This document shows positions 49,391-60,400 of a DNA stretch of 64,000 bases, piece by piece. The notes under the pieces were generated by a model that saw nothing but the letters and a program-made list of their open reading frames with translations, ran no database searches and was not told the DNA's origin. Position numbers and translations under genes: made by a program. The stretch is from Branchiostoma floridae (lineage: Eukaryota > Chordata > Leptocardii > Amphioxiformes > Branchiostomatidae). Every line of letters starts with the position of its first letter. The stretch's first letter is position 1. The stretch spans positions 5,137,771-5,201,770 of the forward strand of contig NC_049987.1 of the NCBI RefSeq assembly GCF_000003815.2, written 5' to 3'.

Positions 49391-52163
49391 AGAGCAGACG
49401 GCTGACAAATTGGTCGCACTTACAGAAAGACTATACAGCAACAAGACAAAGATTTCAGCTGCAGCTGACCAGGCAAAGCAAAGCTAAAAAAAAACAACTT
49501 TTGTATTTTTTACAGGTTGTTCATGACTGATTTGTAATACAAATGCGGGATCGCGTGGCGTAACGGTAGCGTGTTTGGCTCAAGACCAAGGGTTCGAACA
49601 CTGCCGTATCACCGGTCTTGTGCCTTTATATTAATTAGGAGTGTCATTCCCGCCTTGTATCAGCCAAAGAAAGGGCGTTTCCATGATACCGGTGCCCGGC
49701 CGGACAGCTTTCGGAAACGAAAAGTTATGATATAAAAGACACCAAACTATACGAGACGTAATTACGTAAAGATATATGGGTACTATTTGTGTACGTTTTT
49801 ACGTGTATTTTTCTATTTTTCGTTTCCAGAAACAGTCCGCCTGGACCCCGGGACCTTGGCCTTAGTTGAAAATAGAAGTGAACACCTATAACACGTTAAA
49901 CGTTGCAGACTTATCACTCTTTCATTTACGAATTCTATGAATTCATTGCTTGGACTATCAACAACTTTAGAACTGACACCGACTGAACTGAAGGAAATCA
50001 AGTCCCTGGTGGATGGAGTCAAGTGAAAGACGCTCTCAAGTCTGTTTGATTTCGCTAGCCTGGAGTCCAGTCTTGTTGGGCTTTTAGTCGCTCCCAGAAG
50101 GTACGTTTCCCTTGTTGGCGCTAGCCTACCTTCAGGGAGCGACTAAAAGTACAACAAGACTACAGGCTAGTTTTGAGCGGGAGCTCGTCCAAAGTAACGG
50201 TACGTTCGTAAGTTGTTAAGAAATTACTTCTAGAGTGCGCAAACCATCATGGGAAGCTCGCGCTACTTGAAAGCTGTTCCAGAACGTCACAAACGTTACC
50301 GTGGAACGTCAACACTGTTTACAGCGACGTAAACAAGCCGCTAGCGACTCGTACAGATCGCGTACGCTTGTTCAACGCTTACGGAGATATTCACTGACGT
50401 ATAGAAATCGACATTTGAAACGTACCCATTATAATTATGGGTTGCATGAACAGTAAAAACCTAGTTCACCCGGTGAACTTTAATGTGGTGCCACAAAACA
50501 GGGAGTCATGGTAAGTAAAACTTTAGTGAAGCGAACACGACTACGAAGTTTTCCAAAGTGCTAGGTATACCTTTTTGTATTCATACGATAGTTCGAGTGT
50601 CACCTAACTTGGTGGTGTGAAATGTAGACAGACGGAAGGTATAGCTTTCTCATACATTGCCAAAAAGCAGTTACTCAAGCAACTGGATGACATTGGAAAC
50701 GTCTGGCCGTTTCCCAAATCATATCCAGTTGCTTGAGTAACTGCTTTTTGGCATATCTTATTACCTGGATTACGTTTGACGTTTCTCCATACATTGTATA
50801 TAAAACTCATAATGATACATGGATAGTAGAGTTGTTTTTTCGTAGGCAACCCGAAGCGAAAAATACCAACGTTTTGTCAGTTCCATTACTGATAGGGAAG
50901 GGTTGCATTAAAACCATACAAAACCGTTGGGAGCTATGCTATGATTTGGCGGTGTAAAAAAGCAAAGAATTCTGATACCTGGTAATTTTCCAGCCTGGTC
51001 AAACCATTTATAGCCGTGATGATACATTTGACTTCATATGGAAACAAACAGTAACTTGTTAGAAAACGTTCAGTAGCCCAACTTTAACGATGCACACCCC
51101 AGTTCTTCCGCGACCGGGGGTCCGTGGTAGTGCGCGACCAAAAAGTGACGAAAGGCTTCCGAGGGTCCATGTTTGAGTTGACATTTCTTATTATTTCCTG
51201 CGAAATGACATTTAACGGTTACATGGCTGAAAAGCGTAGGAAATGGTGTGTTTTTGGTGCAAATTGTGTTTTGGTCCGCGCCTTACTTCCGGGATATTCC
51301 TACGCCTGAATGTAAACAGGCCCTTGACCTAGATTGACCTCTAAAGCGCTGTATTAAGTCAAGTTGTAATGCCGCGCGCCGTGGATGATTAAAAAAACTG
51401 TAGTACTAGAATTTTCTTCATAATTGCCTGGATTACTCTTTAGATTTTCCTCTTTCTGACAGTATCAGTCGTCTTTGCCGGAAAAATCGTCTTCATGTTT
51501 TTTCTTTCAATGCCAAAATGCCCGATTTTTTGCATTACTTTTTACATGAAAATAATGTTAAGAAGTTGAAGGATCGAAATTCAGTTGATCTTGTAGCTAA
51601 AGGAATATCCCTTCACCATATATACAGTTATTTTGCTTCAGGATAATTCCCTGGTAGAGCTGGTCGCTAGACTTTAGGGTATGCCGCCTCCAATTGCACC
51701 CCCAAATAAACTGGTGTGTCCCCCCCCCCCCCCCCCCCTAATAAGTGGGCGTCAGGCGGAGAAGGGTTGACTACCAACTTTCTGACGAAACTTCCCGTTA
51801 GTTTATTTCCTACCTTTATTAACTATACGGGACTTCTACAGATTTAATTACCTTCGCCAAGAAGGTTATATTTTGGGTAGCGTTTGTATGTATGTATGTT
51901 TGTTTGTTTCTGAGATTTGAGGATTTGGACGTACAATTCTATGCTTGTTCGACGTAATAAACAAGTACCAATTTCGTTACACCCGTCGCCTTTTTACTTT
52001 CTTATTACTAAATGTATTGCTAGCAACGTTATATAACGTTATATATGTAACGTTAGGTAATGTGATGTGTTATGTGTCTATAGTATTTCGACGGTCTCTT
52101 CTTTCATACTGGACCGTTGTAGGATTCACTTTTCTGCGTTTCTGCGTTTCTGTGCTTCCTTTA

Positions 52164-52393
52164 TTAGCGCTAGTTGACTTTTATTCGTTGGGTAACCTAT
52201 ATCTGTTTTTGAAAACAAGGTACTAGTTTAACGGATATGAAGTCGGCGGACGGTGGGTTCAAACTGCAAGGTTTTCAAAATATTGTAGTTTGAAAGTACC
52301 GCCTTTTGTGCTTTTAGTCCTCTCCCTAAGTACTAAATTTGTAAGATTAACGGATACAGGTTACCCTCGGATAAAGGTCAACAAGCTGGCGTT
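52164..52393. mobile_element. MITE, AACGCTAGTTCACCTTTATC family, diverged
   Basis: GCGCTAGTTGACTTTTATTC on the left and GGATAAAGGTCAACAAGC on the right, with the internal pair GACGGTGGGTTCAAAC and its near complement. Lies directly upstream of the OTU gene. Confidence 0.65.
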
Positions 52394-52444
52394 GACAAGA
52401 CTCTCATCGTTTCGTCAATGTGTTCAAGCTGCATTTCCGAATAG

Positions 52445-53161
52445 ATGGCACAGGGTGATGTTATCTTCTGTGAATGCAGGTTTGAACGGAAGGTGAGGAA
52501 ACGGGCCAGAAAACTGAATGCCAGCCTGAGGAAGTGTTTTGGACGACAGTCCAAGGTTGCGGGCTCTGATGTACCCAGTGTGCCTGCTGCAGAAAAGAAC
52601 GAAGACGCCCTGTCAGTTCAGAGCGTTACTGGCTCCGAGATATCAGACGTCTCTACGCTTAGGCTGACAGATAGTACTAGTAGCTCGTCGACGTCGTCCT
52701 TTGAGTCCGCCACGGATCTTCCCTTTCCCCCGCCCAAATTCGAGATCGACCCGGTTCCACGGGATGGGAACTGCTTCTTTGAGGCAGTCGCCAGACAACT
52801 CGGTAGAGGAGAACCCAGAGTCACCACCACCGCTCAACAGCTACGTGAAGACCTAGTGCGGTATATCAGGGCTCACTCTGAGATGTTTGCCAAAGCTGTC
52901 CCGGGCGGTTTCTGGGAGTTCATACACGAGCTCAATAACATGTCGCGGCGGGGCCACTGGAACTCCGACGTGGCAGACATCCTGCCGATCGCTTTGAAGG
53001 ACTACACCTCGAGAATAGTCGTCCTGATCACCTGGAATCGGGAAACGCCGTACATCGTCCTGCGGCCACAGAGCGAGGAGGCAGGCACTCCCCTGTACCT
53101 GGCGTACTACAATACCCCGGAGTGCAAGCATTATGATGCCGTCAAGTTCGTGGGAGGCTGA
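52445..53161 (+). CDS. OTU-domain cysteine protease (deubiquitinase-like), intact paralogue
   Basis: 238 residues. Basic N-terminus (FERKVRKRARKLNASLRK), a serine/threonine-rich linker (TDSTSSSSTSSFES), then a C-terminal OTU domain: DGNCFFEAVARQLG with the catalytic Cys, RGHWNSDVADILPIAL, and KHYDAVKF with the catalytic His. The stop follows VGG directly, exactly as in the paralogue at 44035. The ATG at 52445 is preceded by AATAG; no splice signal is needed, although GAATGCAG/G just inside could be an acceptor. The linker has a single copy of the repeat motif (KNEDALSV) that is expanded ninefold in the paralogue. Likely a single-exon gene; substrate unknown. Confidence 0.82.
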   Translation: MAQGDVIFCECRFERKVRKRARKLNASLRKCFGRQSKVAGSDVPSVPAAEKNEDALSVQSVTGSEISDVSTLRLTDSTSSSSTSSFESATDLPFPPPKFEIDPVPRDGNCFFEAVARQLGRGEPRVTTTAQQLREDLVRYIRAHSEMFAKAVPGGFWEFIHELNNMSRRGHWNSDVADILPIALKDYTSRIVVLITWNRETPYIVLRPQSEEAGTPLYLAYYNTPECKHYDAVKFVGG

Positions 53162-53436
53162 GAGACGGGGTCGGCCTCGGGGTGGGGGTGGTGGAGAGCC
53201 GGGGTACTGGTCGGGCCGATTCGTAGCGGGAGGAAACAGCCGCGGAGTGAAGATATCTGAACCTGAAGGAAAGTACCGCAGTGTGGAGCCGGATCTAGTG
53301 AGTATGAATTTTGCATCATTTATACCTAAGGTTGTATAGCATTTTTTCAAAGATTGTAAATGCGTCTTAATTTACATAATTGACATTTAATGTTATGTAA
53401 CAACCACCTGTTCTGTTCTTCCCACCGATACTATAG

Positions 53437-55486
53437 CCGTCCAACACGAGCGAGGGTTCAGAAACTCCACCATCAGGAAACAGTTGGCGCAGTACATGAA
53501 GGACACCTCGCGATGTGAGGCGGCATAGCAGGCCTGTCCCACGTTCACTAAGAGATAAAATTGCTATAAAAGACGCTAAAAGTGGATCTGAATAAAGTCA
53601 AGTCAAGTGAAGTGAAGTGTGTGTGCTGTGTTGCCAGGTGTCCCCCCTGATCAGAGCTCTGCAGACAGACTGCAGACATTCCTGCAGCAGGTGCAGATGC
53701 TGCAGGAAACCCTGCACAAGTTTCACCAGCTGCAGGTGGATGCCGTGGAGTACGCCTGTCTGAAGGGGATTGTGCTGTTCAAGACTGGTGAGTTGATATA
53801 TTCTAGGGTCACATTTCTTACGCCACAGTCCCATTTTCACCAGTGCCAGCAGGGTGTGACGTAGCTCCAAAACCACAAATTCGGCCCGATTGACTGCTGG
53901 ATAACTCAGGGTACCTCTCGGTGTTTTCACAGGTAGGATACTGTGGTGGAAATTTGCCTGGGTATCATCCGTAAAGAAATTAGCGCTGACATATATATTA
54001 TACAATATATACAGTCTCTTCTCTGCCTTTCCATCTGGGAACCTCTGGAATTATCCAAATTTTGGACGAGGGCACTGATTCGTCCCTTCAAATGAGCGAA
54101 TTAAGGAATGGGTTTAAGCGCTCATTCATTCAGGCATTCCCACACCCGAAACGCCTTCCGTTTGCTTGTGAGAGGGCCTGTTGTCATCGAACGAGCACTC
54201 TAGTACCATTCCTTAATTCGCTCATAAACTGTCGTCACCACCAAAAGATTTGAATATACAGATGAGTAGCAGAAGCAAACAAAGGCTACCCAGATGATGC
54301 CACGCTAGGTGAAACTATATCCCAGACATCTTGTTGTTTCACAGATGTGCAGTCCCTGAGAGATCACGGTGCAGTGGCAGTCCTACAGGACCAGACCCAG
54401 CTCAGCTTCAGCCACCGCATCGAGATGCACAAACCTGGCCAACATTTCCGCTTCGGCAAACTACTGCTCCTTCTGTCCAGCCTACGAGAGGTAAGTACAC
54501 AGCTATAGGCTATGGTCACTCTAGTTACTAATAGACATATAGTTACATTTGTAAATCTGTGGTAGTGGTCACCACATCGAGATGCACAAAGCTGGCCAAC
54601 CTTTCCGCTTCGGCAAACTACTTCTCCTTCTGTCCAGCCTACGGAAGGTAAGTACACAGCCTATAGCTATGGTCACTCTACGCCAACTGGATATGATGGA
54701 AACGGTCAGATGTTAGATAAGACAACATCCATTGTCTTTTGTCAGTGACACTGGAGAGATCTTGTTGGAGAGCAGTTTTTATACAGCCAATATAGTTAGA
54801 CAGTTAAATCTGTGTTAGTGGTTATCTGAGCAAAGTAGCTATTTGGCCATGGTTGTCACTTTTGTTGGTCTCTTGGATTTTTCTCATTGACCTAAGCATT
54901 TTATAGAATTCAGTATATAGCATTCACTGCCCAATGTGGTAACGGCCTGATATACAGTCAAACCTGACGTGTGTATCAATGGTCAAACCTGTGCATAACT
55001 AACGTCCTTAAAAGATTACTATGTAATGCACACTGTACCGTATTATGATGTGTTGGTGACTGCTTGTAGCACCCTTGCTTTGGTAGGTGTTTCCTGACTG
55101 GCTGTCAGTAAAAGCACCATTACTTTCTAATTAGCAGTATCTGAATATAGCACTCTATCATGAACTCACAACATTGAACAGTCCATGTTCTTACCACGAA
55201 ATTGAATCATCACAAACCTTTTACTGTAACAGTATGTCGGCATCAACCATTTCTGTACAGTTTCATGTGCAGATGTTGATGATTGCATTTCTGTGTTCCT
55301 CAGGTCCAGCGTTCCAGTCTGGAGAGTGTGTTCTTCACAAAGGCGATGACAGGAGGTGTTTCCATGGACCAGTTGGTTCTGGACATGTACAAATCCCTAC
55401 AGACGGACGTCGTGTTGTCTGACAGCTACAGATGTTACACCGGGCCCTCCACTTCATCTGGGGCAGCTCTACACGGCGTCAGATGA
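53437..55486 (+). pseudogene. second NR2E1 copy, truncated (lacks DNA-binding domain and exons 4-5)
   Basis: Contains a piece of exon 3 (53437-53545; [20 protein letters not shown] intact, then an in-frame TAG after CEAA), a 90-bp non-homologous bridge with a retrotransposon-like tail (AAGTCAAGTCAAGTGAAGTG), then exons 6 (53638-53787), 7 (54345-54490) and 8 (55304-55486), all open with intact splice sites. The exon 7 donor is repeated once (54648) against six donors in the other copy. Exons 1, 2, 4 and 5 are missing, so no functional receptor can form; a short C-terminal ligand-domain product is conceivable. It may be a true duplicate or the other haplotype placed in tandem by assembly. Confidence 0.88.
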
Positions 55487-57485
55487 ACAAAATCATCCTT
55501 TTATAATGCCATTCATGACTGGCAAATTATAGTTAATACTATAGATTATAGTTTGTACTTTTATACAGTTTTATAGAGCTTCATGATCTGGATTACAGAG
55601 TAGAATATAAAACAGTAACTGTTGTTAGAAAATCTGAGACTATGTTTCATAATACGCTTAATAATGCTATATCGCTAGTTCACCTTTTCGCGGGGAAGCC
55701 TATGTCCGTTAACGTTGTTTTTTAAAACTGCTTATTTAGGGTTTTCAAGTCGACTACAGTATTTCTAGTATTCTTCTTATAAACTGGGAATATTGCAATT
55801 CAAACCATTGTCTGTTGACCTCATATTCCAAAATACACTGTTTTTAAAAACATGCTATGATAAAGGTGAACTAACGTTGTTTAATTGTTGCATGTTGAAT
55901 AATGTGACGTACAATCAAAAAGTATTCATTACTTGATGCAGGGTTTGAAATACGTTTTATAGCAGGTTGCCCAGTGGGCAAATACAAGGTTGCCCATGAA
56001 CATTTGAGGTTGCTGCAGGTCCAATACAACCATGAGCTCTGCAAGTGAATTCTAACATTTCATTGTTTAATGTTAGTACCAGTGAATGTGGAATGGAAAC
56101 CACTGAGTGAATGTGGATAAATTGAACAATTCATAGAAGAAAATTGAAGAGAAAGATTGAAAAAAAAAAGATTTATCTATAAAGTTTTGCATCCTTCCTA
56201 GAACTGTACTGCCAACTTGTGTATTTGAGGTCCTTTTCCCAAATATCCATGCTAAAACCTCAAATAAAGATTGCATCCTGATTTCGGTAACAACCTGTAG
56301 CACCTTTTGAATTTTGACAATTTTCTAAAGTGCGTACTTTTATTGAGAACATACAGTACATGTGTGTAGTTCTATCATGGACGCTATCTGTGTTGTTATT
56401 AATCATAGTACAATGCTAAACTTTCTTCCAACACATAAGTAATTTGAAAATTTGATCCATTTGTACTTTTGTGTTGGAAGAAAGTTTAGCATTGTACAAT
56501 GTAGTACAATGCTAAACTTTCTTCCAACACATAAGTAATTTGAAAATTTGATCCGCTTGTACTTTTGTGTTGGAAGAAAGTTTAGCAATGTACTATGTGT
56601 AATTCTAGTCTACCATAACTGAATGTGAGTCAGGGAAACAGTTAACTGAGCCAGCAAGATTGCGCAGGATTGTTGCTTCAAACATTTTACTAACCATGAC
56701 TGTTAGTTAACAAAATGTAGTTGGAGAACTTAGAAATGTTGTAAGACCCATGTTAAATTTTACATAATACAATTTCCCATTGTAGAACAGGCAGCTGATT
56801 TGCCGACTAAGAACAACCCAAGCAAATCACACTGTGTATAGCATAGTAGAGTAAGTCTGTGAGAAGTCTTAATTCATAATATCTATGTTGTAATGCTATC
56901 GTTGAGAATTGTCTTCTGATGAAAACTTGGAGGACAAATATAGAAGCCAGCAGTTGTGACTGAACTGAATGACGTTTGTCTGTGCCATTCAATTCTAACT
57001 TTAAACCATACAAGTTAGATCAATACAACTACATGTATATTGTCTACTGATCTCTGGCAAAATAATGTGAAATAAACTATGTTTGTGCAAAATATCACAC
57101 ACACAGTATGACCATCCTTCCATGCAGGGCTAGCCCTTAGCTAACCTAAATGCCTTGAATTGGCACTCCTTAGCCAGTCTTAGATTCTTTACTTTTAGGG
57201 GGTAGCCACTCAACAGCTGTCTGCCAGATAATTTGCCTTAGTCTTGTTCTTGGGATAGTCTGGCTTATCTCAATAACAAAGTACTCTATTCACAGCCTGT
57301 CTGTCAACCTGAAATCCTTAAAAACCCTGTTTTGAGAAACATAAAGGTTACCCCACAGATAAAGGTTACCCCACAGATAAAGGTTACCCCACAGATAAAG
57401 GTTACCCTACAGATAAAGGTAAAGTAGCATTTGCCTATCTACTGTACAGTTCCTGACTAAATTTACAAGGTTGTCACATGGTAGG
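55487..57485. other. spacer between the second NR2E1 copy and the second MRPS31
   Basis: Parallels 30361-33126 without the hAT element, the long-armed foldback or the exon fragment. Contains the MITE at 55673-55878; a doubled foldback at 56400-56600 (AATGCTAAACTTTCTTCC arms, two units against one in the other copy); and a four-unit 21-bp tandem of AAAGGTTACCCCACAGAT at 57345-57425 that is a single copy at 33045. Confidence 0.6.
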
Positions 57486-60400
57486 CTATGCAGTCATGGA
57501 ACCCGAAGCTCTCAGAATTGGCTCCGTTTCTTGGAAATATTTTCTAAACCAGTCTACGTGTTCTCTCTTCTGCTGTAGGGTCAGGTAGGGGTTTTTGGAG
57601 AGTCCTGTTACGACCAGCTCCATGAAGTGCCTGATTGGTCCCTTCTCTGGGAAACCCTCTAGTAGATCCTCCAGAAACACGTGTTCGTGGAAACCGACCG
57701 CTGCCTCCTCTTCCAGACCTGAAAAACAACACAAGCTACAACATATTAACTACATGCACCAAACATGGACGAAAATGTATGCTTTAGGCTACACAATTTA
57801 ACCTCTTCATTCTAGGACTGTCAAAGAAAATTAATGGAACAAGTGGGCAGATTAAGAATTGAAAAACAAACAAACATACTAACAATCATGACAATCTGTC
57901 AAGCCCTTTTTGAGTTAGAATTCTTTGTGAAAAAAAAAAAAAATTTACCATTCAGTCCCAGAAAAATACTAGTAGTCCAAAACCTGTATGCCTTACTCTC
58001 CTCTCCAAGAGCTATATACCAATCAAAAATCATGACCACAGCATGTCCAGAACACGAGATTTTAAAACCAGAAGTTCCACTGCAGTACCATATCACACCA
58101 CTAGAGGCTCTATAATCCAAGCACTTAAAGGTACATTGTATCATAAGACCTACCCTCATGCCAAATATCAAAACAATCCACCAAGGCTTTCTCAAGTTAT
58201 TGTGTACAGACAGACAGACAGACACGTACATATACACACTCAATTGAATAATCTCCATGCAGATCTACTGGTGGCATAAGGAGTTTAGTTGGCCAAGGAG
58301 TGTTCTGAGCCATCGATAGATCTGCCTGGAGATTAGGTGGCTCAGAACGCTCCTTGTCCAGCTAAACTTCTTATGCCACCAGTAGATCTGCATGGAGATT
58401 AGGTGGCTCAGAACGCTCCTTGACCAGCTAAACTTCTTATGCCACCAGTAGATCTGCATGCAGATTAGCTATCAAAAACATGGCCTTCTTGGCAAAGGTA
58501 TTAAGTACAGTCGTACCTTGGTCATTCTGGATGGGAAAGGTCCACATCTTGCCTTCCTTTGTCCACTGTATCATCTCCTCAAACCCGTTACGAGGAGGAC
58601 GGTCCACTTGTGCCTCCAGCTCTGCTTTCTGCTCCTCATCCCATAATGTAGGTGCTGTAAGAGGAGGGGAGATGAGCCGGTCATTCCTTCAGGGTTTTCA
58701 CCAGGATTTTTGTCACAGTGTAAGGGGCACCCTAGCAAGCGGTTCATAGAGGATGGGAGTTCAAGGAGGCTGAAAGAAGACGCCGACGGCATGTGGCCAT
58801 CGGCAGACAAGCCCCTTGAATTGAACTCTGGACTTTATCGTAATAATTCCCAAGTCTTCCATTAAATTTATGTATTTTGTATTCAATTTGCACACCTTTT
58901 TTTGTATTCTAGTCTACATTGTCTTTGTCCTTAGGTAGTAGTCATAGTCTGCATAGACTGACGGACACTAGTAGTAGTAGTAGTAGTAGTAGTAGCAAGC
59001 ATCCCCCCAAAAATCATAAGCAGGTGTGAACATTAAAGGGAGGTTGAGACATCCTCTCCCTGAAAATCCTAACCCTCAGAAACACTATTTCCTGCATTTT
59101 TAGAGCCAAATTTGATTAACTGAAGGCAACATATTTATTCTACCTTTGTTACAAAACAACAGAAAAGGTTGAAACATGTGTAGCATAGGGGCCCAAATCA
59201 AATCAAATCAAAGCATAGTAGATCCCAATCACAGTATAGGGGATACAAATCACAGCATATCTATGATACAAAGCACAGAGTAGGGGCCCCTTAACTGGCC
59301 TGGCAAGAACTCTGCCCTTACAGGGTAGTAACGAACTGACATGAAGCACATGCAAAAATTGGAAATACTAAGTTTATAGCTAAAATGAGATTGTTTATGA
59401 ACAGTTCCTTTAAAATCATGCAAGTCGTGCCATTATTTGATCAGTGTGTAAGAAAAGTTACCATCAGGCTCCCAGCTGTTAACCTCCTCCTGCATGAAGA
59501 TTCCCAGTCGTTTCCCCTCAAACAACGACCTGCAAACAGTAACGACAATGACACAGTTTCTGTACTGCCTGAAATGAACTGGTGTGCTTCCTTGTACTTT
59601 GTGCTATTTGCGACAGCTCGTGAGCATATTTTTTCGTAACATCTTTCCAAAGACGTTGGTAACAATTCTGGCTTTTAAGAGTACAATTAGGCCCAAAAAA
59701 ATTCTGGGGTAAATTCCAGAATGAAACATGCCACATTCTTTTACCATCCACTTCAGTATGTTTGTCCTTCCAAAGTATTGTTTCCATATATATGTATGGT
59801 AATTCCTTTGATCTTATTTCAGTTAACTTCATATTTTGTTCCATTTTGATCAATTTTATACTTTATGAATATACTGTACCATTTTGTTGTACCGTTTTGC
59901 TGTATATTCCATTTCATTCCATTGCGATCCATTTCACAGCTTCTGTACACCCATGCAAATACCTCCCCTAACACATGTACACATACCTCCTCTCTTTCCT
60001 GAAGACTTGCTCTGATCTGGGCTGAGTTTGTCTCGTCTGCTGAAATTCCTGACGAAAGTTCTTCACCTCCGACCTAGAAACAAAACTGTACACTTAAAGG
60101 GACATAATGTAGAAATATGGCGCCAAAATTTCAAATGTTCTGAACTTGAAAATCTCCATTCAGATTGACATTTGCAACTTATTTCTAACTTATCTGCGTC
60201 ATTTTATCACATTTCTAGTGCTAATTAACAACGTCAAAGTAAGCCGCGACCAAATTCACTTACTTCCGGGTAGCCTACCGGAAGTAAGCCGACCGTAGAT
60301 TTCCGAATCGACCGTTGCGGTCGCAGATCTTTGGAGCGTAGCGGGACTTTCAACAAACTTCAGTAATGATTCGAGCGAACCGCCGAACGCATTCTAAAGC

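Larger units (their letters stand above)
49548..53340. repeat. right arm of the large imperfect inverted repeat
   Basis: Reverse-complement partner of 43860-48110, beginning with a + strand SINE (GTGGCGTAACGGTAGCGTG, then AGGGTTCGAACACTGCCG) and ending with the OTU gene and its 3' flank. Contains a foldback element at about 50655-50751, a 19-base C run ending at 51738, and a MITE at 52164-52393. Confidence 0.85.

Noticed and set aside
51945-52226. 93-codon hydrophobic frame upstream of the intact OTU gene
   Set aside because: Overlaps the MITE at 52164 and has AT-rich, leucine/phenylalanine-biased composition typical of non-coding sequence.
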